Positions 35,183 to 45,239 of a DNA stretch of 64,000 nt are shown here, in pieces. The translations under genes were made by a program, and so were the position numbers. Position 1 is the first letter of the stretch. The number at the start of each line of letters is the position of its first letter. Origin of the DNA: Rhipicephalus microplus (lineage: Eukaryota > Arthropoda > Arachnida > Ixodida > Ixodidae). The notes under the pieces were generated by a model. That model saw only the letters and a list, made by a program, of their open reading frames with translations, was not told the DNA's origin and searched no databases. The stretch lies in assembly GCF_043290135.1 (NCBI RefSeq), contig NC_134705.1, positions 55,219,271 through 55,283,270 of the forward strand, in the 5' to 3' direction.

Positions 35183-36434
35183 ACACTACTACTACTACTA
35201 CATACGTCGTGGACGCACGCCCAACAGCTTAAGGAGCTTCGCTGCTAATATGATTTTTACTCAGTTACAATCAAGTTGATGTGCAGACAGTTTCCGCGAG
35301 TGGCTGAAACAGCGTGAACGCATGAGGCACTGTATTGAGGTATGGTCTCTGGCCTCTGCATTGCAGAGAAGGTGCTCTTACATTGCAGCAATACTGCACA
35401 GAAGGTTTGGTCAATGTGTTGTTGCCACAGCGTCTTTTCTGATGATGAGTTCATGTGTCAACATAACCTGGTGCCATTCACAGAGCAAAAGTTTTCAAGG
35501 AACATATAAAAAACTGCACAATAGGCGTGCTTTCTTAGCCTGCGAAAGAAGCTGACATGCACAACTGCGAAAATAAATAGGGTTGCATTAAAGCAGCTAT
35601 GGTGAGAAAACTTGTGCACCCGACGACAGGGGACAAGCTGAGGGCAGCCGTTCGACAAGAATGGGTGGACATTCGAGTGCATAGTTACTTTGTGCCTGCA
35701 GTTTACGCGTCACTGGCCTCTAGGATGGCAGGAGTTGTTTCCCTAAATGGTTGTATTTTAGAATACTAACACTACAAAAGAGAAAATTATTCCGACTTAA
35801 TAATGCTACTTCTAAACGTATCAATGTTTTGTCGAAGGGAAAAGTTCAGTAATAACAAAAGCGTCAAACATAAGAAGCATGTCTGAAATAAAAGCATGAC
35901 AAGCGTGAGATCTGTCAAAATTTGGTTTCCATTGAGAAAGAAGTGCTAGCAGACGACAAGCGTGCGCTGCGATGACACCATACGCGCCAAAGGAGCCTTA
36001 GCTAATCTAGCATACACGCAGATATTGTGCCTGCCACTGGACGGTGCTGATGATATAGAAAGCAACGTGATATTGTGTACACCCTGAAGAAGATTGCGAC
36101 TGTATGCGGCGAAAATAACACCAAGCTATACACAGGAAAAGCGCGAAGAGTCGCAGTTGTAGCTTCAGCTAGGCTCTATTCTGGCTCTTCTACCTAGCAG
36201 CTCATTCGTTTCGCCAGTGTACTCGCTGCAGCGGGAAAAAAGACTTTCGTGTAGTCTACAGCTAGAGCACAAACTGCGCGGTCAAAGCTTAGGACACACA
36301 AAGGGTCCAATGTGAAAGCATGCATGCCTGAAGGGATACGCCTTGTATATTCAAACTAGAAATTGGAGGCATTCATCCCATCTCCGGTGAAAGGCTATAG
36401 AGTCACTCTTGTATTGGCAATTGGAAAATTGCGA
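35183..36434. other. No gene recognised
   Basis: A plus-strand frame at 35600-35740 (ATG, then VRKLVHPTTGDKLRAAVRQE) weakly recalls the C-terminal tail of Tc1/mariner transposases, but no DDE core is found upstream. Otherwise nothing. Confidence 0.45.
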
Positions 36435-36653
36435 CTATACTTGTTCAACCGCCACTTTTCGGCCATCACGGATCACTACGCCCCGTGCTGGTTGTTTTCC
36501 CTGAAAATTCTTCTGGGCGCCGGGGTTGTTGGGCTTTAAAGCTACAGGAATATAGGCTTGACCAGCGCCTCCTCTAGCTTTTTTCAGTTCTCGGGCGAAC
36601 GCTCTCTTCAGGCCGCCGAGCACGCGCTCCGCCTCCACTCGCCGCTGCCGCAT
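36435..36653 (-). CDS. Small basic ORF, unassigned
   Basis: A 72-codon frame with an ATG start and a stop, in a GC-rich patch that stands out from its AT-rich neighbours. The product is Arg/Lys/Ala-rich in its first 30 residues (helical, RVLGGLKRAFARELKKARGG) and ends with RGVVIRDGRKVAVEQV. No signal peptide, membrane segment or known domain. No splice sites or polyadenylation signal were checked in depth. It may be a short exon, a retroposed fragment or chance. Confidence 0.25.
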   Translation of the reverse strand: MRQRRVEAERVLGGLKRAFARELKKARGGAGQAYIPVALKPNNPGAQKNFQGKQPARGVVIRDGRKVAVEQV

Positions 36654-37827
36654 GATGACGCTGCGCGAGTAGACTACGGGATGCTGGCGATGAACGGTCG
36701 TGCGTTTTGGGAAGCTCGTGAATTCGTCTTTTCATGCGAGTGCATTTGCAATCATGCTTTTTGATGGCTTTCGCAATGCAGGGAGGATGAAAAACAATAC
36801 GAACATAGCGGGGCACCGTTTTCACCTTGCTCTGTCAGGCCTTGATACCGGTTCGACATATTCGATCGAGTTTCATGGAATTCGCGTTTTATTTTCTTTT
36901 TCAGGCTATTACTACCTTATATTTGTATGCCTCTGTACAAGATACTACTGTGTACCACTCTGCATATCTGACACAAAGAAACACTATTATCTTTGTCATT
37001 TCTCATTATAGATACAAAAACAAGCTCGCCAGTGGCCTTTTGGATTCACGTGAGGCGACTGAAAGGCAAAAACTATCCTCATTTTCTTCCGATTCAATGC
37101 ACTGAATATTTCCTACTTTCTTCCGGGACATTTCTGCGCCAAACATGGTTTTCTTACTGCCTCAAGGATTGGAGACAAAGCCAGCTTTCTGCCCCTCTTC
37201 TGGTTATGCAGTGCCCTCATGATCAGCCCATTTCAACAAAGCCAATTTGTTATATGATGCCGTCAAGTTATGTAACCTTCCGATACATCGCAAACATTGA
37301 TAATATGTGGCATCGTATGATGACATTTCACGTAATGATAATTTCTTGCATCACTCATGTTCACGACGCCGACGCGAAAAGACATTGGACGCCGCCAGCG
37401 ATCAATTTCAGCTTTTCATGAGGCACATAAAGCTATCGCCGTAATGCACTGTACGACTGTAGCTCCATGAAGTTTGAGGATCCGCTGGTGTTCCGGGAGA
37501 GCGTTCTTGCAGTAACCAGGCAGAACAATTGGTCTCCTAAGAAATCTTCGTACTACACTATAATATGTAACGTTCGTTTATATCTTGAGTATTTTATAGA
37601 TTATGAGTAGTGGTGGCTGAATGCTACCCACCACGTTTAGCAACATGGAGATTGGTATCACTAAACAGGAGCGCGCTACATCCGAACAGTGAAAAATAGA
37701 GTCTATCATAACAACACTGCCTCGCGGATCACTGCCGTGTGCAACGAGTACATTACGCTCCGAAGCTGTATGGGAGCCAATGGGCACCACAAAGGCATTC
37801 ACTTTACTTGCTACCGAAGTAAGTGCT
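36654..37827. other. No gene recognised
   Basis: GC-rich at 36654-36700, then AT-rich to the LTR. Frames up to 142 codons (36993-37421) show no domain. A 103-codon frame at 36700-37011 is also unassigned. Confidence 0.45.
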
Positions 37828-38017
37828 TGTATCGGACCAGGGATCAGCGTGACAGGAGGTGCGTCAGGCAGCTAGTGCTGCCCTGTTTATTCAGTCCGTC
37901 ACATTTATATTACACTCTGGGCAACGCCCCTTTGATCAACATGCGATAGCATCAAGATCGGGCGAAGCCCCTTGAGCTTATCGTGCGTAGCGCACGAGTG
38001 AGGCGCGATACGATACA
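37828..38017 (-). repeat. 3' LTR
   Basis: 190 bp, bounded by the short inverted ends TGTATC...GATACA. About 96% identical by eye to 43296-43485. Confidence 0.92.
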
Positions 38018-38029
38018 TCCTTTTTCCTC
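38018..38029 (-). other. Polypurine tract
   Basis: Minus-strand GAGGAAAAAGGA abuts the 3' LTR, the expected place and composition for the plus-strand primer in reverse transcription. Confidence 0.75.
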
Positions 38030-38131
38030 AGGAAAACAGAAACTGTGCAGTTATTTACATATGCGGAAAACACGATAGCTTGAGGTGGCACTTCGTAACA
38101 AACGATGAACTTATAGAAACAAAGGGAGAGT

Positions 38132-39616
38132 TCAAGCAGTTTGTTCAAAGTCTTGGTCATATTCTAGTCGTCGTGGTGGTGGTCTTTGCGTTCTCAGCGA
38201 CCTTCTGGGTGCTGGCGTTGGACTACTCTGTGTGCCCGCGGTAGTTGGGTCATTGCTTGGTGCTGTGTCTTCGACGTGCCACGCAGCTGTCGAGGTGCTT
38301 GGCTCTACGTTGCTCCCGTTGGGAACAGAGTCCTGCTGGAAGGATTCTCCAGTCGGTAGTAAGTGCTTGCGGTTGCGCCGGAGGCAGCGCCCTTCCTTTG
38401 TGATTACGTGGTACGACCTTGGATATGTTGACGGCTTCAGAACCCGTGCTTTGGTGGACCACGAGCTGCTCTGGACTCGCACAACGTCGCCTTCATGGAG
38501 TGGGGCTAGTGGCTGTGTGGACGGTCGAGACTGACGATGCTTGACGACTCGGTGGGAAGGGCCATACTGGTAGTCGGGTAGCTGCGTGCGCAGCCGGCGG
38601 CCCTGGAGTATCTCTGCAGGTGTCAGTCCACATTCCAAAGGAGAGGTCCTGTAGGCCAAAAGAGCCTACCAAAAATCCTGTTTAGCCTCGGTAGCCTTCT
38701 CAAGAAGTCTCTTCACTACCTGCACCCCCTTTTCAGATAGTCCATTAGAACGCGGGAACCCTGGACTTGAGGTAATGTGCTGGAAATCGTAAGTGCGCGC
38801 ACAAGAAGCGACTTCACAGCTCGAAAATTGAGGGCCATTGTCTGATAGCACCTCCATAGGTATGCCATAACGTGCAAAAATAGCACTAGTGGCGTTGACG
38901 ACGGTCCTCGTAGTGGTGTCTCGGAGGCATTCGACTTCCGGGAAATTTGATAATGCGTCGTAGACACACAGGTAGGACTTCCCGCCATAGCAAAAGACGT
39001 CTATGACTACGCGATACCAGGGTTGGTCAGGCACGGACCGCATGAGAAGTGGTTCCTTCGGCTGGCTGTACGCGTATTTTTTATATGTTGCACACCTCTC
39101 GGCGAATGCTTTAATTTCAGAGTTCATGCCAGGCCAGAAAAAGAGGCGACGAGCCCTAGCTTTACATTTGGCAATTACCAAGTGCCCTTCATGTATCCTA
39201 TGCAACGTCTCACTTTTCATGATGTTCGGAATTACGACCTTGAGCCCCTTAAACAAGACTCCTTTAATGGAAGAGAGCTCGGGTTGAAAAGGCTTCAGCG
39301 GGCCCTCTATTGATTCACCCGTGGTCAACTTCTGCAGCACTACTTTCAGATAGCTGTCTTTGACAGTTTCCTCTGCCAGACGCTTCCACGTTCCCTCGCC
39401 GATAAATGAGGATACCGTACTTACGGCATGCACTTCTGCGTCATCCGTGCTGACGTCATCCCTGCCTTCACTGCTGGGTGCTCTCGACAACATATCAGCG
39501 AGCATGAGCTGCTTCCCTGGAACGAAATACAGTTCAAAGTTATATCTAAGCAATCGCATGAAAAAAACGTTGCAGTCTGGATGGCATGTCGCCGATAGCT
39601 TTCTTTGATATGGCAA
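38132..39616 (-). pseudogene. Gypsy integrase and RNase H end
   Basis: The frame 38666-39616 opens with the RNase H end (LRYNFELYFVPGKQ, LADMLSRAPSS). The integrase follows: zinc finger with H...H but the CxxC pair as C-A-T-Y, so the last cysteine region is altered; catalytic core with D in VVIDVFCYGGK, D in LSDNGPQF and E in SNGLSEKGVQ. An in-frame TAG (38666-38668) follows DFW. The same frame then continues (38132-38659, AYRTSPLECGLTPAEILQG and a basic proline-rich C-terminus). Integrase joins cDNA ends to target DNA. The stop and zinc-finger change make it inactive. Confidence 0.85.
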
Positions 39617-40757
39617 TCAAAGGGTGGTGGTCCATTTCGTTGATGACCGTTCGGCCGTACACAAAATGGTCGAGCTTCTCGCAACCGTATGCAATGGCAA
39701 CAGCTTCTTTTTCTATTTGGAAACAGCGCGATTCTGCTTCGGACAGCGTTCTTGACCCGTATGCCACGGGCTTCCACGAGTCGTTGTAGTTCTGCAACAG
39801 CGCGGCACCTACACCGCTGCGTGACGCGTCACATGAAATCTTCGTTTCTCTTGCCGGATCGAACACCACCAGCAACGGTTGGCTACTCAAGCTGTGGCAT
39901 ATTGGACGCCATTCCTGTGCGTGATTGGGAGTCCATTCGAATAACGCACCTTTCTTAATTATGCTGCGCAGTAGCTTCGTCCTCTCAGCTAATGTGGGAA
40001 TAAATTTGCCGAAATAGTTCACAACCGTCAGCATTCGTTGTGCTGCTTGCTTGTCGCGTGGCTCAGGAATCTGCAGCATTGCCTGAATGAGTGAAGGATT
40101 CGGCCTAATGCCTTCCCCAGAAATTACATCGCCTAGGAAACTTATCCGATTGACGCCAACGATGCACTGAGCTGGGTTAAACGTTAGTCCTGCTTTTTCT
40201 GCCGCCTTCAGCACCTGCCTCAGTCGTTGGTCATGCTCTCGCCTTGATGATCCCCAGATAAGTTTGTCATCGACATAGACTTTAGTTCCAGGCAAAGCCT
40301 CAAAGATGTCGGTAAGGGCTTTCTGAAAGACCTCAGAGGCAGCTGATATGCCAAAAGGCAATCGCAAAAAACGGGAACGACCGAAAGGCGTCGCGACAGT
40401 GCAGATTTTTGACGTTTCGTCATGCAGTGGAATTTGGTAGAATCCTGAATTGGCGTCTAGTCGCGTGAACACCTTAGCTTCTGCGAGCTCCGACTCGATA
40501 TCTTCTCTCCTTGGCATTTCGAAGCGTTCCCGCTTTATGGCCTCGTTAATTTTACGCGGATCCATGCACACTTGCAGTTTCCCATCCTTCTTGCGCACTA
40601 TGACGAGAGGGCTCACACATTCTGTAGGTTCCGTGACCTTGACAATTATGCCTTCTCGCTCCATGCGATCCAGCTCCTTTCGAAGCGGCTCCCTCAAAGC
40701 CAGCAGTACTCGACGGGCTGTCTGGACGACTGGGAGCGCTCCTTCGCGTAGGACCAT
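39546..40757 (-). pseudogene. Gypsy reverse transcriptase and RNase H
   Basis: A 403-codon frame with RT blocks in order: VRKKDGKLQVCMDPRKIN, TRLDANSGFYQIPL (first catalytic Asp), LPFGISAASEVFQ, VYVDDKLIWG (YVDD box), thumb LGDVISGEGIRPN, then RNase H with CDASRSGVGAALL (Asp), EKEAVAIAYG (Glu) and NEMDHHPL (Asp). All catalytic residues are visible. The frame is lost at a T7 run (39559-39565) before the LRY block, which continues in another frame at 39616 and below. The start of RT is separated from the protease by a frameshift at an A10 run (40790-40799). Confidence 0.9.
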
Positions 40758-40799
40758 GCGGTAGTGGCGTTGGAGACAACCTGTGCCAGAAAAAAAAAA

Positions 40800-41160
40800 G
40801 ATGGCAAAAGTCTTTCACTACTGCTTCGGAACTGGTTTGCGAAACGGTGTCCACCTGTCGCGCGATTATTCCGAGCGTCTCGCATGCCTGCAGACCGAGA
40901 ATCGCTCGAGTTCCCTTGCAGACAATGAAGAAGTCCTGAACAGAAGTACGGTCATGCAATGTCACTTCTTGCCTCACGATACCCATATGTTTGATCTCGT
41001 TTCCACCGTAGGAGCGTAAGAGGGCACTGCTGGGCTTTAACAGTGGCTTGGGGTTCATGCTTGCGTACAACACAGCTGGGAGCGAATTAGCCTGAGACTG
41101 AGTGTCCACTTTGAAAGCAATAAGCTTTCCTCCCACTTTTGCCGTGACTATCCAGTCTGA
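40800..41160 (-). pseudogene. Gypsy aspartic protease domain
   Basis: The frame 40552-41136 begins with GGKLIAFKVDTQSQANSLP, the retroviral-type protease active-site block, where the usual D-T/S-G is changed to D-T-Q. The rest has RQEVTLHD and ILGLQACETLGII, matching the later hydrophobic flap-to-ILG block. This enzyme processes Gag-Pol. The frame slips at the A10 run near 40795. The Gly to Gln change suggests loss of function. Confidence 0.8.
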
Positions 41161-41270
41161 TCAACTGCTCTTACTACCAATCGAGAGAATTTGAAAATCA
41201 TAATCGCTGCCTTGCAGTTCATCTACTTGCGGCTCTGTTTTGCAGCATACGGCAAAGTGATTTTTCATAT

Positions 41271-41283
41271 CCCCTTCAGGCGC
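41271..41283. repeat. piggyBac-like TIR, left
   Basis: CCCCTTCAGGCGC, exact inverse of 42540-42552. Confidence 0.85.
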
Positions 41284-41400
41284 GAATTAAATCTGGCAAC
41301 GAGAAAATTTTTTTTTGTTCATAATTTCAATATTTAAGCCTTTTAAAGTAAGAAACTCGAAACAAATGCAAAATATGTTTATTGGTTCAATTTTTGCTCA

Positions 41401-41430
41401 GCGTCCACATTTGTGGACATTGCGCCTCAA
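41401..41430. repeat. Palindromic module, internal copy 1
   Basis: GCGTCCACATTTGTGGACAT followed by TGCGCCTCAA closely matches the right terminus (42520-42549) in the same orientation. The core GTCCACA-TT-TGTGGAC forms a 7-bp stem. Confidence 0.85.
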
Positions 41431-41538
41431 AGCAGTAATATTAGTGAAAAGCGACAAAGAAGAAAACACGCTTTCCATTTAAATTCAAAATAACTTCTTT
41501 CAAAGTAATGTTGAGAGAAGTTACCAGAAAAAGTCTAT

Positions 41539-42062
41539 TTAGTGTGAAAGAGGTAGAAGCCAGTCATTCTGCGATGTCAGGCAAAGAAAAATGTCACACT
41601 TCCTGCAGCGGACGCGGCTCTTGGATGAGCATCCATCCCTCCTGCAGCGTTGTGCGTTGGGTATGTTCATTTGCTGTGGCCAGTGCTGGATGCCGTCATT
41701 GCGAAGAGTGCTCACTGGCAGGGGTGACGCATTGGGTGCCTTCCTTTTCATCACCTGGGGGTTCTCACTGCTTGGTCGCCCACGCTTTTTCTGGGGCTTG
41801 TTGACGCTCAGCTGATGATGATGATGATCCTTGATAGTCTGGCGCACACCCACAAAGGGGGATCAGCCAAGAACCGGGCGGCAGGATCTTAACTAAAAGG
41901 CTAATGGTTTTTCAAACAAAACGTAATTTTGTGTTCTCTTCATTCTCTTCCTCCTTTTCGTCGTCCGAAATGTCTCCATCGGAAACATCTGCATTGGCTA
42001 TTTTTTAAGGACGTCTTCTGCTGTTTCACCATCAACTTTTTGTCGTCTCGATGCATGATCTT
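41539..42062 (-). pseudogene. piggyBac-like transposase remnant
   Basis: C-terminal frame 41539-41853 has KKRGRPSS, HWPQQMN, a run RRCRRDGC-type with CSSKSRVRCRKC and a final LC, the cross-brace zinc (RING/PHD-like) tail typical of piggyBac transposases. The N-terminal piece (about 41930-42062 in two frames) reads VDGETAEDVLK and DVSDGDISDDEKEEE, the acidic amino end. The catalytic DDD domain is deleted. A repeat tail (41813-41906) sits between the pieces. The enzyme would cut and rejoin at TTAA sites; this copy cannot. Confidence 0.7.
41813..41906 (-). mobile_element. LINE/SINE 3' tail nested in piggyBac
   Basis: Minus-strand block GGCTGATCCCCCTTTGTGGG, then (ATC)5 at 41813-41829. It is homologous to the LINE end at 2214-2290. 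No coding. It is the innermost of three nested insertions. Confidence 0.7.
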
Positions 42063-42163
42063 GAACTCCTGGTGACAAAAATTATTAACGTAAACATCAT
42101 TTGATGCTGCCGGAAGTGAAACACAGAGAAATAGCAGCCTTTCAACAAAGGAGGCACTGAAGC

Positions 42164-42189
42164 GCAGTGTCCACGTTCGTGGACGCGAA
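42164..42189. repeat. Palindromic module, internal copy 2 (inverted)
   Basis: GTCCACG-TT-CGTGGAC with flanks GCGCAGT...CGCG, the reverse orientation of the modules at 41401 and 42520. Confidence 0.75.
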
Positions 42190-42519
42190 ATTTAGCTGAA
42201 CCTTTCTGTCATTACAAATGATTTCCTATTGCCAAAATATTGTTAAAAGGCATGCGGGATATCTTAGTTATTACTGACAAATGCAAAATTTCACGCCAGC
42301 TAAAAAGGTACGAAGTAAACGATAAAAACATCAGAGCCACTTGCGCGTCCCGCCATAGAAAGCGGAGGCGTCCATTTTGACTTTTGTTTACGATGTCATT
42401 TTGAACCAGGTGCAAGAGATGGCACCACGCGTCCTTGCAGCAAGATGCAGAGGTTGCGGGAGCATTGTTTGCGCGCGAGATTCAAGACCTATTTTTGAAA
42501 CACCTAGGTGTGAACTTGG

Positions 42520-42552
42520 CGTCCACAAATGTGGACGTTGCGCCTGAAGGGG
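42520..42552. repeat. piggyBac-like right end with palindrome and TIR
   Basis: GCGTCCACAAATGTGGACGT followed by the TIR GCGCCTGAAGGGG (42540-42552). The palindrome abuts the TIR. Confidence 0.85.
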
Positions 42553-43230
42553 TTATGACACGCGCGGCATGTCTGTCCGTACGCTGGGCATTTGCGCGGT
42601 GCGTGCGCCCGACCACACTTTCGGCATTTACCGCTCTTCTGCTGCTTAGCCTGTGAACTGCCACTTGTCTTGTGCACGGTATCTACTGGTTTCCGCTCTC
42701 GCGTCCAGATTTCTTGGTTTGCTGCCGTTATCTCAGCTGCCTTGCATACTTCTTCGGCCTTTTGTAACGTTAACTTGTTGTCGGACAAAAGCTTCTCTCG
42801 AGTCTTAGCTTCGTTTGTGCCAAAAACAATTTGGTCTCTTATCATTGAATCTGCTTGCTCTCCAAAATTGCACGCTCCTGCCTTCGTCTTCAAGTCTCGT
42901 AAAAATGTTCAAAAGGCTCACCTGGTTCTTGCTTTCGGGTACGGAACAGATAACGCTGATGTACCTCACTAACTTGAGACGCACAATAGTCGTCGAACTT
43001 TTCGATTACCACGCCGTAGTCATTCTTGTCCTGGTCTTCAGTGAAACTGAAGATGTTGTACACCTCTATGGCTTCTTCTCCAGCGATGCTTAACAGCAGC
43101 GCAGTTTTCGTCAAAGCACGTCGTGCTTTCGTAGGCTCTGCCACTGTCAAAAAGAGCTCGAAGCGTTGCTTGAAAAGTACCCATCACTTGCCTATATCAC
43201 CTTCCAACCGCAGCGGCTTCGGAGGCTTCA
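42553..43230 (-). pseudogene. Gypsy gag remnant
   Basis: Frames 42890-43150 and 42504-42893 are one gag split by a frameshift at a T5 run near 42900. The capsid part has GEEAIEVYNIFSF and HQRYLFRTRKQEPGE-type residues. The nucleocapsid part has the zinc knuckle CRKCGRAHAPRKCPAYGQ followed by CRAC, whose partner half (NHFAVCC) lies beyond the piggyBac insertion at 41270-41240. An in-frame TGA sits at about 43190. Gag packages the element RNA into particles. No clear start codon in frame. Confidence 0.8.
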
Positions 43231-43282
43231 CTAATTCCGTGCTGGCATTCCTCGAATGCGCGGCTGGGGGTACGGCCTAGAT

Positions 43283-43295
43283 GCTTCTGACACCA
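43283..43295 (-). other. Primer binding site (tRNA-Leu type)
   Basis: Minus-strand TGGTGTCAGAAGC directly follows the 5' LTR. It complements a CCA-ended acceptor strand ...CTTCTGACACCA, as in animal tRNA-Leu, and is used by many Ty3/gypsy elements. Confidence 0.8.
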
Positions 43296-43485
43296 TGTAT
43301 GGGACCAGGGATCAGCGTGACAGCAGGTGCGTCAGGCAGCAAGTGCTGCCTCGTTTATTCAGTCCGTCACATTTATAATACACTCTGGGCAACGCCCCTT
43401 TGATCAACACGCGATAGCATCAAGATCGGGCGAAGCCCCTTGAGCTTATCGTGCGTAGCGCACGAGTGAGGCGCGATACGATACA
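43296..43485 (-). repeat. 5' LTR
   Basis: 190 bp, pair of 37828-38017. The terminal inverted TGTAT...ATACA is kept. Confidence 0.92.
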
Positions 43486-43507
43486 GTGGTCAGAGGGGAA
43501 AAGAAAG

Positions 43508-43645
43508 GAACAGGCCAGTGTGCTCAGATTTGGGCCCATGTGAAAGAACCCCATGTGGTTGGAATTTCCGGAGCTCTCCACTACAGCGTCTCTCATAATC
43601 ATAATTGTGGTTTTGGGGCGTTAAAACAAACATATAAATCAATCA
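43508..43645 (+). mobile_element. SINE body, 5'-truncated
   Basis: Plus-strand match to the SINE body (GTGCTCAGATTTGGGC, GAAAGAACCCCATGTGG, TTCCGGAGCTCTCCACTAC, GCGTCTCTCATAATCAT), with a tail AAATCAATCAG. No tRNA head. It starts about 23 bp outside the retrotransposon's 5' LTR. Confidence 0.85.
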
Positions 43646-44479
43646 GAAGAATAAAACAGAGCTGGGCAGCCGGATATTAAGGCTAACAATCCGTCCACAA
43701 TTGCACAGACAAGCTCGAGCAACTTACCACAGGTCGTAAGATGAGAGTATACTTTAACAACTCCTGTTTAAATCATAGGCGATGATCAAAGAGTATCGCC
43801 GCATATGGAGCTGTTCTTGTTCATTTCAGGTTGATTTAGTTGTTTAAGGTCTCAAATGATGGAATCAGCTGCCATAGTTTCCCTTTTTGTGACAGTCGTT
43901 TTTTCTCGGTTGCAACACATGTAATGCTTTGCAAAGGGAACGGATGATGACCTATATTCCTGGACGCAGTCTAGAGGGATTTTGTGCTATTTAGTGCATG
44001 AACTCCACAAATGCGCATAATCTGCTACGCCACTGTAAAGAGTGGCAAGCATCGAGGAACACTAGGCACCCAAGCTTTTAATATTAGCTCCTGGCAAAGG
44101 CTTGCCAAAAAAATCGAATTTCAGTTACTCAAAAAAGCAACTCTCACTCATGCGAATACCACGGTGACAAAACAATCTTATGCAGATTACTGGCATCAAC
44201 TATCCCGTATTGGCCCAGCAAATGACGCGCGAGCGCCTCGATCAAGAAATCATGAAAGACACATGCCTTTGAAATGAGCTAGCTGTCCAGAACAACAAGT
44301 GCTTCACAATTCTCCTTTCAAAGTTTTCATTACATCCTAAACAATGCGAATACAGCCGAACACTGAGCCTTATAGTAACTTCAATTGCAGCCGCGGCATT
44401 GGATTGCACTAGAGACGACGCGGTAGCATCCGGGTGAATAGATGGAAGGATCTTTCCGGCTGGGCCCTTTAGATCGGGT
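43646..44479. other. No gene recognised
   Basis: Short frames (up to 88 codons at 44011-44277), no domain seen. The right part may already belong to the 3' UTR of the next LINE. Confidence 0.45.
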
Positions 44480-45239
44480 GATTGCTCACGCCACCTAACC
44501 ATGAAGAATTTCACTTGCACCTCAATTGTAGCTACCAACCTGGTAGGATACTCCTGGTAATTTCTACCCGTTGCAAGTCTATTTTGCCTTCACTGTCCCT
44601 AAACCTCAATGATTTGAAAATTCGGCGCCATTATCGTCGACTATAGGGCGGAGCCCTTTACAGAACATTATCAAATGTTCAGCCGTTTTCTCATCTTATC
44701 TACACGCACTACATACCATGTCTGTGCCTTCATACTTTGCTCAGTACGCCTTGGTCCGCAATACTCCTGTTCTGGCCTCGAGCAGCAGAGAATTACCCCG
44801 AAAATCAATGTAGATCTTTTTATTGCAAATATCTGCTTAAAAGATTGGTAGGTCTCCAGTGATAATTTCGTAAGCATTCCCAACTTCAATATGTCTCTCT
44901 CTCTCTTTCCTTCACCTTTTTCTTAACCAATTTTTTCTTTTGTCTTAATATTCTGATCTTGTATAAATACTTGCTTGACAATTTTTGAGTACACTTCCTT
45001 CATTTAGTATCAGCATTCTTCATGTACAAGTAGCTGAAAACTTTCCTAGCCCAACGCTCCTCTCCCATTTTTGTCAATCGCTCCTCAAATTCTATATTGC
45101 TGCTAACTTCCCTGCAGTCAAACGATGTCCATCCCATGTCACACTGTCTGCCAGATTTTGGGTATTCCCGTGTGCCCCCAAAGCAAATCTACCGATGCCA
45201 CATTGCTTAATTTCCAATCTTGCTTGAACTTCTGATTTC

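Larger units (their letters stand above)
41271..42552 (-). mobile_element. piggyBac-like element with internal deletion
   Basis: It has 13-bp perfect terminal inverted repeats, CCCCTTCAGGCGC at 41271-41283 and GCGCCTGAAGGGG at 42540-42552. Minus-strand coding gives an acidic N-terminus (42062-41930) and the Cys-rich C-terminus (41853-41539) of a piggyBac-type transposase, with the DDD core missing. Flanks as read on minus are ATAA and ATAT; the canonical TTAA is not evident. It splits the gag zinc-knuckle region of the host retrotransposon. A LINE/SINE tail is inserted at 41813-41906. Confidence 0.75.
37828..43485 (-). mobile_element. Ty3/gypsy retrotransposon (tRNA-Leu primed), with nested piggyBac
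   Basis: Two 190-bp LTRs (37828-38017 and 43296-43485) enclose, on minus: primer binding site, gag (42553-43230), a piggyBac-like insertion (41271-42552), gag end and protease, RT, RNase H, integrase and polypurine tract. Flanks are GTGCT (37823-37827) and GTGGT (43486-43490), a 5-bp target duplication with one mismatch. The LTRs differ at about seven positions. Without the nested element it is about 4.38 kb. Coding is broken by three frameshifts next to mononucleotide runs and by in-frame stops at about 38666 and 43190, so this copy is inactive. Confidence 0.9.

Noticed and set aside
35600..35745. Tc1/mariner transposase C-terminus
   Set aside because: Only a vague match of a basic-hydrophobic pattern; no DDE core, TIR or TA duplication found.
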